A stretch of 64,000 nucleotides of DNA, taken from Pterois miles (lineage: Eukaryota > Chordata > Actinopteri > Perciformes > Scorpaenidae). This document shows, in pieces, positions 37,749 through 49,100 of this stretch. The translations under genes were made by a program, and so were the position numbers. The stretch is from assembly GCA_947000775.1 (NCBI GenBank), contig CAMQGK010000331.1, positions 187,501-251,500 of the forward strand, read 5' to 3'. Below the pieces are notes generated by a model, which was given only the letters and a program-made list of their open reading frames with translations, was not told where the DNA came from and ran no database searches. How positions within the stretch are numbered: position 1 is the stretch's first letter; each line of letters opens with the position of its first letter.

Positions 37749-38018
37749 TGGGGAAATTCAGTTTTACACTCTGTTGTTCACACAGTACATATACATGTCA
37801 ATGGAGAGATGTCAGAGTGATGGGGCTGCTCCTGACAAGCAGTTGGGGGTTTGGTGCCTTGCTCAGGGGCACCTCGGCAGTGCCCAAGAGGTAAACTGGC
37901 ACCTCTCCAGCAACCAGTTGGTCTTGGTCCATGGGGGGATTTGAGCCCGGGTCCTCCACATCCTAACCCAAGTCCTTACGGACTGAGCTACTGCCGCCCA
38001 CTGAGCTACTGCCGCCCA
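37697..38018 (-). mobile_element. tRNA-derived SINE inside the middle LINE
   Basis: A GAAAGAAAGAAAGATAG tail, ATATTCCTTTATTAGTGGGG, the SINE body, and the head GGGCGGCAGTAGCTCAGT on the - strand. The terminal 18 bp (CTGAGCTACTGCCGCCCA) are present twice in tandem (37,983-38,018). ATGAG at 37,692-37,696 and 38,019-38,023 is the probable target duplication. It disrupts the LINE's C-terminal coding region. Confidence 0.92.
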
Positions 38019-39534
38019 ATGAGGAGTACATTCAGCCAGAGACTGATTCCCCCTCGGCACACTACAAACTGTCTGGGTCAGTCCTTTCTTTTGGTGGCCA
38101 TCAGGCTCCATAACCAAGGTCTGACCCCCATGTGACTGATCATCTGCTCCGTATTTATTCCAAATGTATATATTACATATAATTATATAATTACATATAC
38201 ATATGCTGTGCATATACAATACTCACCACCTGCTGCACTTTACTTATTACTGTTACTGTTACTGATTTATTTTTATTGTCAACTATCTTCATTGCACCTT
38301 ATTTCATTCACTGCACCTTCTCTTTTACTTTTTACTGTACTGTATTTATCTGTACTGTTGTTGTTGATGCTGCTATGACACCCGAATTTCCCTCCGGGGA
38401 TTAATAAAGGTTCATCTTATCTTATCTTATCTTATCTTATCACCGCAGACAAGCAGGCCTCTAACTTAGTAATTTGTGATTGATCCTCCGCTTTTATAGG
38501 TACATACAGCTGTGTGTCATCAGCGGAAGTGGAAATTAATTCCATGACTACGTATGATTTGGCCCAGATGTGCGATGTATAGGGAGAACAACAGTGGGCC
38601 AAGAACAGAGCCCTGAGGTACACCATATTTCACCTCAGAGAATACTGATGTTGTATTATTAAAAGATCACACTGCATCCTTTCAAGTAAATAAGACTGTA
38701 GCCATCCAAGAGCCAGACCAGAGATGCCAAAATTGTTCTCCAGTCGGTCTAGGAGTATAATATGATCAATAGTGTCAAAAGCAGCACTAAGATCCAATAG
38801 TAAAAGTACAGAGATGGAATCTGAATCCATGTTTAGGAGCAGGTCATTAACCACTTTAGTGAGCACAGTTTGGGTGGAGTGGCAGGCCCTAAAGGCCGAC
38901 TGAAACGGTTCAAGGAGGTCATTAAGTAATAGATCCGAAAGTTGTTGAGACACCACTCTTTGAGGTACTTCAGAAAAGAATGGGAGGTTAGAGACTGGCT
39001 GATAGTTATTTAGAGATCCTGGGTGAAGATGTGGTCTCTTAAGTAGAGGTTTAACAATGGCTGACTTAAGACTAGTGGGGACAATGCCAGTCGTAAGAGT
39101 TAAGTTGACAATATTCAACATTGTAGGTCCCAACAATGGCCATAGATCTTTAAAAGGTTTAGCTGGTAAGAGGTCAAGGAGGCAGGTGGTGGGTTTAGAA
39201 GCTGAGACCAGCTTAGACAGAGTTTCAAGAGAGACAGTCTCAAAATGAGTAAGGACAGGGACTAACTGGGATTCAATGCATTGACAATGAATTGCAGAAA
39301 TCATAGATGCAGCTGGGAGCGAGGAACTGATTTTATACTGATTTTCTGAGGGAGCTTGTGTACCCCTGTGATAAACTCAACTTTTTATTAAAAAGACAGT
39401 AAATATAACAATGAATCAGCCTGGTGCACTTTGACAGCAAGATTTAGAGTCTACAAAGAATTTTGCGCTTTGGTAAACAATTAAACACACTGGTTGTGTT
39501 TAGATGTAAATATAGCAGGTGAATAGTGCAGTGG

Positions 39535-39600
39535 ATAGTACAATGGTTAAGGCTACTGACTTGAATGTGGGAGACTAGGGTTCGAATCCATACATACTGA
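39535..39600 (+). mobile_element. tRNA-like SINE head fragment (weak)
   Basis: TAGTACAATGGTTAAGGCTA (A-box-like) and AGGGTTCGAATCCATAC (B box) with suitable spacing. A cloverleaf is not convincing and no body follows, because the R2-like LINE begins at once. It is more likely a SINE head than a tRNA gene. Confidence 0.4.
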
Positions 39601-41225
39601 AGGAGCTAACAGCAGTCCATGAATGCCTAGCAGCACAGATGAACCAGCTGCTAAGGTATGGAACAGAGACTGGAAGAACAGGCAGACCAACCTGTTCACT
39701 ACCTGGATTGACGACCAGAAAGCCTACGACTCAATGCCACACACATGGATACTGGAATGTGGACTATACAAGATCAACAGGACACTAAGAGCCTTCATCA
39801 AGAACTCAATGGGAATGTGGAAGACAACCCTAGTGCATCCCACTGCGGTTCTGCATTGATCATCACAAAGACTGGTTACGGACACTGTTTCCGAAGTGGG
39901 GCAACAATCTGCTCTACATGGTTGACATCAAGCTGTACACCAGCGAGAAATCGACTCACTGATCCACACCACCAGGATCTACAGCGACGACATAGGGATG
40001 TCATTCGGGTTGGACAAATGTGGCTGGATGGGATCAAAGAGAGGCAAGATGTTCAGAACTGGGGGGTGGACCTACCAGAGGGCCGGATAGGAGACATCCA
40101 AGACAGCTACAAATATCTTGGTATCCCACAGGTGAATGGAAATCATGAGGAGGCTGCAAGGAAGTCAACCACAGCCAAATACCTCCAGAGAGTAAGGCAA
40201 GTCCTGAGAAGTCAGCTGAATGGTAAGAACAAGGGCTGAGCCATCAACATGTACGCACTACCAGTCATTAGATACCCCGCTGGGATCATCAGCTGACCAA
40301 AGGAGGAGATAGAAGCCACAGGGCAGGACAAGAAAGCTCCTCACCATGCACGGAGGGTTTCACCCCAAGTCCAGCACCCTGAGGCTAGACACTAAGTGGA
40401 AAGAGGGAGGCCGAGGACTAGTGAGCATCAGAGCCACTGGCCAGGATGAAACATAGAAACTCCAAGAGCACATCAGGAAGATGGCCCCCAAAGACGAACT
40501 GCTCAGTGAATGCCTCAGACAGCAGAAGCCTGAAGAGAGTGAGGAAGATGAGGAGACCACACGGAGGGACAAGCCCCTACAGGACGTGGCTGATATCACA
40601 AGGACCTACCAATGGCTGGACAAAGCTGAGCTGACAGACAGCACAGAGGCACTGATCATGGCAGCACAAGAACAAGCCCTAAGTACCAGGGCCATAGAGG
40701 CCAGAATCTACCAGAGTAGATCTGATCCAAGGTGCAGGCTGGGTGAAGATGCTGCGGAGACAGTCCAGCACATAGCAGCAGGGTGTAAGATGCTAGCAGG
40801 ATCAGTGTACATGGCACAACCAAGTGGCTGGGATAGTGTATAAGAACATCTGCACCCAGTATGGACTAGAAGTACCCAGATCCCAATGGGACGGTAGTCA
40901 CGACCCATAGTGGTGGTGGACAAAGAGCAGAAGAGGGTGGTGGTGATAGATGTGGCGATACCAGCTGACGCCACCATCAGGAAGAAGGAGCACAAAAAGG
41001 CTGATAAGTACCAAGGGTTGAGAGAACAGCTGGAACAGATGTGGAAGATCAAGTCTAACGTGGTCCCCTTGGTAGTAGGAGCACTCGGGGCGGTGACCCT
41101 TAAACTGGGAGAACGGCTCTAACAGAACCCAGGAACCACATCTGAAGCCTCAGTCCAGAAAAGCGCAGTGCTAGGAACAGCTAAGATACTTGAAGAACCC
41201 TCAAACTCCCAGGCCTCTGGCACAC
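39600..41225 (+). mobile_element. Decayed R2/NeSL-like LINE, 3' part
   Basis: In several frames: ILECGLYKINRTLRAFIKNS (39,740), RSGATICSTW with the palm motif deleted or damaged, DIQDSYKYLGIPQVNGNHEE (40,095), KYLQRVRQVLRSQLNGKNKG, then TRKLLTMHGGFHPKSSTLRL, ALIMAAQEQALSTRAIEARI, DPRCRLGEDAAETVQHIAAGC (zinc-knuckle-like, one Cys lost) and VVDKEQKRVVVIDVAIPAD, a restriction-like endonuclease core. The last part ends GALGAVTLKLGERL. This architecture (C-terminal nuclease) is that of the R2/NeSL group. It is truncated at 5' and broken by many shifts. Confidence 0.8.
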
Positions 41226-41764
41226 TATATACTTTGATATAATATATACTGTATTCTTTTCATATAGTAAACTCATATAATAAACTGGTCCTCCCATCTG
41301 TCAGAAGGCAGAGGTGTGATCACATAATCTAGTTTAAGGTGTTACAGTTTATTATTTCCCTAAAACACAAACTCTCACAGACAGCGGCTCACTGAGGGAA
41401 TATGATCTTCATAGTTGGTTCTCAGTGATGCTTGATGAATGTGTTGTAACTGTGTTATGGCCTTGAACCTTGTGTCACACCTCATCCAGGTCATTGCTTC
41501 TGTTATTTCTTCAGCAGTGTTTGTGCCAGTAACAAAGAAACTTTGTTACTGACATCTTCATGTTGCACAAGATATCATGAACACTGTCACAGGCTAATTG
41601 CTGAGTTATATTGTTACTTGTACAAATCGGATAATGATCAGTAGGTTAGTCCGGTAATGAAAAGGGTCGACTGGCTACATGAGCAATTAATCTTTCAGTA
41701 ATAAAGTCAAGGACTTTACAGGATTTTTATGTGATCAAAACAAATTGCCATCATTAAATAACTG
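41226..41764. other. Intergenic, no gene seen
   Basis: Unique AT-rich sequence. Confidence 0.5.
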
Positions 41765-42010
41765 GGCGGCTGTGGCTCTGACCCAGAGGTGGTTCGATCC
41801 CCAGCTCCTATAGTCCCATGTGAAAGGGTTCACCTGGACAGGTCTCCAGTCCATCACAGGACACAGAGACAGACAACCATTCACGCTCACATTCACACCT
41901 ACGGGACATTTAGAGTCATCAGTGAACCTGCATGTCTTTGGACTGTGGGAGGAAACCGGAGAACCTGGAGAAAACCTACGCTAACACGGGGAGAACATGA
42001 AAACTAGGCC
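41765..42010 (-). mobile_element. Retroposon fragment sharing the 29,085 3' UTR
   Basis: GGTTCGATCCCCAGCTCC at the left (box-B-like), then CACCTGGACAGGTCTCCAGT, TACGGGACATTTAGAGTCAT and CACGGGGAGAACATGAAAAC, shared with 29,195-29,400. It lacks the CTGGGATCGGCTCCAGCC terminus, so it is a different or deleted copy. Strand is by analogy. Confidence 0.55.
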
Positions 42011-42559
42011 AGGCATAACACCACCTTCTGAAGCAGGAAATAACTTTAAGGTAAAGAAACTATAGAAGCAATTCACAGCAACTGGTGACATTTCTAAGAG
42101 TTTATGGTAAGATAATAACAAATTATTGATTATGAGTTTGCTGTACTTTTAACTATTGACAAGCTAGCGACCCGCTCATTTGATTTTATATATTGATGAA
42201 AATGTCTTTCCCAGTGATAAACGATACAGCAGTTTCTTCGACCATAGAAATCTTTTAGCCTTTGTAGTGTAAATAAGCTTCAGTGGATGTGTGAGTGGGT
42301 GCACAGTGTCTTTGTTTTAGCCCACTCAGGCTTTTTCTGTTGCCACTTTAAATAAATATTATGACTTTTCAGGAAAGGGTTAGGAACACTTTTCTTGTTA
42401 GGATGATGCTGTCATAGTAAAAACCCCAAAACCCAAACCCCCAAAACGTAAACCCAAACCACCAAACCCCCAAAACCTAAACCCCCACACGGTGCTCTTT
42501 ACACAGCACAGCTCTTCACTTCAGCAGCCTTTTACTCACCACCTACAGTTACTCAGTAA
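42011..42559. other. Intergenic upstream of cep85l promoter
   Basis: Unique sequence with a short AAACCCCCAAAACC-type repeat at 42,420-42,490. No gene is seen. Confidence 0.5.
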
Positions 42560-42656
42560 GACCTGTGTGCGTGAGCGTGCGTGCGTATGAGCACGCGTGA
42601 GTAAGTGTGCCCGCGTTTGTAGGTGAGTGCGTGCGTGCGTGTGTGTGCGTGCGTCC
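42560..42656. repeat. Alternating GTGCGTGC/GCACGCG tract
   Basis: Mostly alternating purine-pyrimidine (GTGCGTGAGCGTGCGTGCGT, GAGCACGCGTGAG, GTGCGTGCGTGCGTGTGTGT) directly upstream of the CpG island. Such tracts can adopt left-handed DNA; here that is only inferred. Confidence 0.8.
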
Positions 42657-42689
42657 TCTCTAACGACGTTCAGCTCAAGGAGGGTGTAA

Positions 42690-43066
42690 AGAGGACACAC
42701 CATACGACATCCGCGTCATACTGCAGGGATAACACACATGCGCACTCAACTCTGGTCTGCGCTGAGATGGTGAGCCAATAGCAGCTCCAGTGCCACTGCG
42801 CATGCGTACCACCCGGAGCTCCAGACCGGTCACGACCTCCTTCCGTGAACCGTGGTTCCGCTCCGGACGTGCGGGCTGAGTTTGTAGGAGGGACGCCGTT
42901 ACCGTTATGAGACGGGAAACATTAAACCGCTGATCTGTCCATCTTTTCTACTATACTGGGATTGGGATAGACTGCTACTGTTTCCAGACGTTAGCCCGCG
43001 CTTTGTCGTTTGTCCTGCGATCAGACTGCCGTTTTCCCTGCTGGTCTCGGAGCCCGGTCTTACGGA
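42690..43066 (+). promoter_or_regulatory. cep85l: cep85l promoter and 5' UTR, CpG-rich, TATA-less
   Basis: A CpG-dense stretch ends at the initiator ATG. It contains a CCAAT box at 42775-42779 (GAGCCAATAG context) and a palindromic TGCGCATGCG at 42797-42806, the NRF1 consensus. A partial copy (ATGCGCAC) lies near 42738. No TATA box is visible. CCAAT plus NRF1 in a CpG island is typical of broadly expressed vertebrate genes. The transcription start is not determinable from sequence; it probably lies between about 42,810 and 43,000. Confidence 0.7.
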
Positions 43067-43115
43067 ATGTGGTACAGGAGTGATTTAGAGGATGGAAACG
43101 AACCGAATAAAACAG
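43067..43115 (+). CDS. cep85l: cep85l coding exon 1
   Basis: The ATG at 43067 opens 16 codons (start MWYRSDLEDG) plus one base, then a donor AACAG/GTGAG at 43115/43116. The first two residues, MW, match the usual CEP85L start. The exon ends in phase 1, which joins exon 2 as a Gly codon. The ATG is the first in-frame start in the CpG island. This is short, so the call rests on phase, donor quality, the MW start and the position just downstream of the promoter. The true partner could still be a different first exon. Confidence 0.75.
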
Positions 43116-46100
43116 GTGAGACACTCACAGGATAACTGGGACGATAAGATGGTGCCTAGCATGCGAGTTGGCTGCTAGATCCATTGATTGTGTTTTAAAG
43201 GCCAAGAACAGCTGCAGTACAGCTAACGTTAGCGACCCGGATACTGTGGCAGCTTGCTGCCGTGCTACCATGCTACATTAGCACGTCGGACCAGTACTTA
43301 GAGCACGAGACGACGTGTGTCTCGGTGTATGAGCGGGTTTCCTGGTACACTTCTGTTAGTACATCCAGCTGTAAATAAACTGGACACAGTAGACAAGTAG
43401 GAAACTAAAGGAGTCAATGAGCTGAAGGGCTGTGACGTGGCTCACACCGACGAGGCTAAGTCCCGCCCCTTCCGGTGGTGGTGTGACCGGTTTGATTGAA
43501 GTCCCACTGTCAGTGTGACAGGCAGACCTCTAGTACAGAGACGGGCACACTGGATTCATACAGTACCTATTAAATGAGCAACTATTGTTGAGTAACTTCT
43601 TATAATCTGTTTATTTCACATGGAATATGTAGTAGTGTTTATTTTGCAATGCACATATTGTGCAATTCACAATATATATTTAATTTTTTTTATATTTACA
43701 TTATCTCTTTATATTTTTCTATGATAAATGGTGTATATTTTTCTGCCTATTTTCTCTGATATCTGGTATGTAATGTATTTGTCTATTTGTCTTCCTTGAC
43801 ATCCTAGTTTGTTTTGCTCAATTTAGACTATAAAACATGTTAATGAATTACTGTTTGTTTTTTATGTGTCACTATTTTTATATATTTCTTGGTCTTGGGC
43901 TTTCTAGATGTTTCTTATTGTATTGCTGGTTATTTCTGACTGTTGTTGCCAAACCTCCTTAGTTGTGAAGGGTGTTTTCTGGGCGTTGCATCCACAGATT
44001 TTTTATCATGTGATCTGTCAGCCTCCTCCCTCATTGGTGGTTGCGTCTCACCTGAGTATTTCAAACTGGCTTTACGTTTTGATTGTTGATGGTGATGAAG
44101 GCTTGTGGCCGAAATGTATACTTTTGTTTGCCCTGTAAATAAAAGAAGCTTCTTCACCTGAGAGTGCCAAAGATTTTGTTTCACTCCTTCATACTGCTGC
44201 TTGGCACCCAATATATATTTTTTTCAAGATTTAGAGCTGTGCTTGCTGTTATTTTCATTTTTGTTTGTCAATTTAAAACATCATTTTTTAAGCAAAGAAA
44301 GTCAGTTTACTGTAGTATCATTTAGTTTTGTATGAAACTGCTCAGTGAACTACATCTTTTGTCTCGCACAACATATGTCACCAACACTAGCTAGCTAGCT
44401 ATGTTAGCTCCGTTCCACGTTACCAACACTAGCTAGCTAGCTAATGTAGCTCTGTTCCATGTTACCAACCCTAGCTAGCTAGCTAATTTAGCTCTGTTCC
44501 ATGTTACCAACCCTAGCTAGCTAGCTAATGTAGATCTGTTCCATGTTACCAACCCTAGCTAGCTAGCTAATGTAGATCTGTTCCATGTTACCAACACTAG
44601 CTAGCTAGCTAATTTAGCTCTGTTCCATGTTACCAACCCTAGCTAGCTAGCTAATGTAGATCTGTTCCATGTTACCAACACTAGCTAGCTAGCTAATGTA
44701 GATCTGTTCCATGTTACCAACCCTAGCTAGCTAGCTAATGTAGATCTGTTCCATGTTACCAACCCTAGCTAGCTAGCTAATGTAGATCTGTTCCATGTTA
44801 CCAACACTAGCTAGCTAGCTAATTTAGCTCTGTTCCATGTTACCAACACTAGTTAGCTAGCTAATGTAGATCTGTTCCACGTTACCAACCCTAGCTAGCT
44901 AGCTAATGTAGATCTGTTCCATGTTACCAACACTAGCTAGCTAGCTAATTTAGCTCTGTTCCACGTTACCAACACTAGCTAGCTAGCTAATTTAGCTCTG
45001 TTCCACGTTACCAACACTAGCTAGCTCGGTAATGTAGCTCTGTTCCATGTTACCAACCCTAGCTAGCTAGCTAATGTAGATCTGTTCCATGTTACCAACC
45101 CTAGCTAGCTAGCTAATTTAGCTCTGTTCCATGTTACCAACACTAGCTAGCTAGCTAATTTAGCTTTGTTCCAGTCCCAGATGAAGTGTTATCTGACCTG
45201 ATGTGTTTTATCAGAGACTTCTGGTATTGTCATCAGTCAGGAAGAGGAAGGAGTATCAGAGCTGTTGCTGGTGCGAGTTCATCCCAGTCGTAGATTCAGA
45301 GAGACAGACATCTCTACCACACTGTTCGCTGTGACTTCACTTATTTTCAGTCTGCTACAGTTTTACAACAAACTGAGAGTTTCTGGACTTGAAAATTATG
45401 ATTTGACAAACATCATGTGTGAATATTTGTTTCTCTCTGTTGACTTTGGTTCATATTTTCTCCAAAATAAGGTGCGCCGGATGGGACGGGACTTCACCTC
45501 CCTATATCAAATCATTATTAGTATTAATCATTATTTTAAAAAAAAACATGCTTGACATGCAGTTTACCACAGTACAGCAAATATATGCAAAATCAGAAAA
45601 TATCAAATTGTTATATAATGTAAGTAATGGTATTCCACTGAGATCTTGTATGTCAAACAAAACTCTCATGTGTACGCAAATGATTTTTATTACTGCTGCC
45701 TTTAATCGTTAAATCATCACTGGTGGCCATAATGTACTACAGAGTAATGGATTACTGTGCTCATCACTCTACCCAGTAATGTAGTAGCATAACATGTTGT
45801 TATATGTTAAAGAAATATATATTTATTTGACTAACTACTGGACTACACTACTAACAGTATAATTGAATGAATGTAAAAACAGTGATAGAATCGAATAAAG
45901 AATAATTGAAGGATAACAGCAAATACAAATGATGAACATTCATGGATAGAACAAATTAAAGATGACCAGATCAATTCAGTGACTGATATCTCTGATCGGA
46001 TTTAATAAAGAGTTTAAGAAGCACCAGGGAAGACTGAGGATCAGCTTCATGTTATAAATTTAGACCTGGTCTAATATTAATAGTAAAGTTTATAACTGAG

Positions 46101-49100
46101 TTATTAGTTGACTATGAATTGGTTCATTAGTCATCAACTCTTTCTCCTCTGAAGATACACCGATACATCAGCCTCTCTGAGTAGATGGTAGATGGAGGTT
46201 GTGCTGTCTGGAGCAGAGTGGCAGCAGCTTCTGTCTGGACCAGTCTGGATCTTCTGGATCCAACGATGTGACCCGGATTGAGTCGTTTCTCTCCCTCAGT
46301 GGCTCTTTGGTTCCTCGGACACCCTCGTTTTTGGATGGCTGTCACCTTGATGCTTGTTTCCATCTTCGTCTTTCTGTCTGGCGAGGCATCTCTGAACCAT
46401 TTCTTCAGACCCCCCTCCTCGGAGCTGGATGGGTCACTGGATTCAAAGATCCTGGACCTAAAGTCTTTCTTTAAGTCCCTCTTCACAATGGCTGGGATTC
46501 ACCAGCAAGTAGATACAGCGGAGCTGCTTCGGGCTTCAGCAGCTGTTTCAGCCGTCAGGGCAGAGCGGCAACAACAAACAACAACAAACTGTTGTAAATA
46601 AATAGGGCTCAGATGAGAGAGAGACAGCGTAGCAGGACAGCATTCGGTTCTTCAGCCAGACTGGATCAAGTCCAACAGTCCAGGTTCCACCAGGCCGGGT
46701 GCCGGTATCAGCCGGGTGGGAGGTGCTGGGGGGAACACAGAGGAGCACAGCTCCAAGAGTTGAAAAACCCCTGAAGCCCTTAAGCCCCCAAAAGCCCTCT
46801 AGACCAGCTGTGTGAAGCTTCTTACTATCAGCTGAGAAAGGGGGTGCGCCGTTTAGTTGGCGGGAGAACAGGATCCTCCTCCCATCTCTAGTTAAACTTC
46901 CTTTGTTAGGTTAAACTAATCGACTCGTTTCAACATGATTAATTCTTCCATATCTGAAATCTGGGCTTCATCTCTTTCAGATACAAACCAAACACAAGAC
47001 ATCAACCACTGAATAAAACTGATCAACTGAATTAAAATCAATCAAACAATCACATCACAGATGAGACCAGTAAACAGATTGATTATCAGGAAATTAATTC
47101 TATAGGTTCTGATCATGTGTAATAATATGAATCAATTTATGTATGGATCACAACATAAAATGGTGTGATACACTTCAACTACCGTAGATTAAAATCTATA
47201 TCAAATATAACATTAACTAGGCATCAGTGTGCACCCGGCTTTATGTTTAAGATAAATTGGTGAATAAGATACAGATGTGAAGTATTGATGCAGCCAGATA
47301 AAATCAAATGATTACCATAAAAGAGACGGTCCTGGTCTAAAACCTGCAGCCACTTTAACAGCTTTGATTGAATTCATGTCACCAACTTCCTGCCACTAGA
47401 ACATGTTAGTGAAGCATCAATAAAGCATTAATAAAGCTTCATCTTATCTTATCTTATCTTACACATCAGTTCATGTCCACTGTAATGTCAGAACCAGATT
47501 GTTCTGCCTCCATAATGTGTCTGTGTTTCACCACTTCTCTGCCAGAGAAAGACCAGGTCTCTGACCTCAGAAACCTTCATCTGGTCAGGACCAGACTGGG
47601 TCGGTATCTGGTGAGATTCACCAGGCTGGTTGGAAATGAAGAGTCTCACCACTTAGAGCCCTGAGAGGTCAAACAATCAGTTTCTGGAAGGATGTAAAAC
47701 TGTGGATTCATCAATATTTTCATTATCACATTTCATATTCTTCATCTCTCAGTCATCATGCGCTACATACCAAACCAGCGGGTGTTGACAGCCTTGATGG
47801 AAAACTTCTTCAAGTGGCTGCTGATTATTTGCCCTTGCTATTTGCCATTATATCAACCAGAGTTTTATTAAAAGCTTATCTCCACAAGAATGGAAAACTG
47901 CCAAAATAATACCACTGCCCAAAAATGTGAAGTTACCTTTCTCTGGATCTAATAATCATCTGTAAGTTTACTGCTTATCTTGCATAACTGATAGATAGAT
48001 AGATAGTTAGATAGATAGATACTTTATTCATCCCGTAGGAAATTTTAGGCATCCAGTAGCTTATACATACACACATATATCACACACATGTAAATCAAAA
48101 CTCACACAGAAATGTAGGAGTGAGGACATGTGAGGTGATCCAGAGGCCTGTTAACTGGACTTTAGATACCACAACCATGATACGGTGCTGTGGTAGATTG
48201 TTTGTCATGGTGGTAGTGCAAAGTATAAAAATGAACCAGTAAACAGTGCAGAATATAATTAGTGCAAAACTGTGCGTGTTGTTAGATATGATTATGGACA
48301 TCCCAAGAGTGTATTGATGGTGTGATTGAGGAAACAGAGCAACAGTAAAGGCAGTCATTCAGGTGGGTGGGTGTCTGAGAGAGGCCAGGTGACGTGGTGG
48401 TGGGGGACAGAAGTCCAGTTGTCTCCTCCCTGCTGTGACAGCGAATAACTGGACCAGGGGACAAAGGACCGTCTGAACCGCCTGTAGAGCGTCTCAGAGA
48501 CAGAATCTGCTGCTGAAGATGCTCTTCTGTCCGTTAAATGTGTTGCATGATGCAAAGAATTGCATGTGAACAGATTAAAGGCTATTTTTCAATGAATAAT
48601 GTAAGCACTGCTTTTCAACATGCAGTAGAGAGGGGCCTCCAGCAGCTACTGCTCTAGCTCAGATGACTGATGATTGGCTGATAGAGACTGAGTAAGAGAA
48701 GACAGTGGATGCTGTCCGACTTGACTTTACAGCAGCATTTGATATTACTGATCATGAATTATTACTGAAAAAATGACACATGGAGATAGAAGAAAACATC
48801 AGATCCCTACTTAAGTAATAGTAGTAAAACTACAGTATCGGTCCGTCCTCCTGTCCTCTGTCCTCTCTCTATCCTCTGTCCTCCTGTCCTCCTCCTACCC
48901 TCCTATCCTCTATCCTCCTGTCCTCTGTCCTCCTGCCTTCTGTCCTCCTCCCTCTGCTGATGTGGCCCACCACGGGTCCTGCTGGTAGAGAGGAGGAGCT
49001 GCTTTGTCTCAGCCAGCTGTAGTTTACTACTGAGATACATGACAAACTAATCTAAACAGTCAAACTACAGAGTCTACTGCCAGCTTTAGTTTACTACTGA

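Larger units (their letters stand above)
35878..38440 (+). mobile_element. Middle LINE (jockey/CR1/L2 group), 5'-truncated, with reverse transcriptase
   Basis: A 5' part (35,882-36,418) encodes KAVQKELKKELQLAKDAYKD and a Pro-rich linker. After a frame change, 36,423 onward encodes a long reverse transcriptase: NKARGPDNINPRVLKACSGQ (residues 11-30), PVPKKGLPSTLKDYRPVALT (59-78), the catalytic block FFDFSSAFNTV (140-150), GAPQGTVLSP (198-207), LQKFSDDSS (226-234, FSDD in place of the usual YADD), and NIGKTKELVVDFR. A SINE interrupts it at about 37,697; the C terminus resumes in frame at 38,019 and ends with TGA at 38,133-38,135. The 3' end is CGGGGATTAATAAAGGTTCA followed by TTATC repeats. The endonuclease is missing through 5' truncation. 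Confidence 0.93.
34291..39350 (-). mobile_element. Outer LINE (L2-like), interrupted at 35,878-38,440
   Basis: Read on the - strand, 39,350-38,441 encodes reverse transcriptase parts: LLDLLPAKPFKDLW, KSAIVKPLLKR, EPFQSAFRACHSTQTVL, LLLLDLSAAFDTIDH and, in a shifted frame, YGVPQGSVLGPLLFSLY and ADDTQLYV (about 38,520). Its text breaks at CLSAVI and resumes at 35,877 with DWMSSDFLLLNSDKTEMLVI, then SRLDYCNVLQPGLP. A 3' UTR with TTATTTGTATAGCCCAAAAT at the terminus ends near 34,291. The 5' part (endonuclease) is missing, and frameshifts make it inactive. Confidence 0.88.

Noticed and set aside
46127..46601. Frames of 119 (-) and 107/91 (+) codons in intron 1
   Set aside because: No domain recognised; overlapping frames on both strands suggest chance or an old element.
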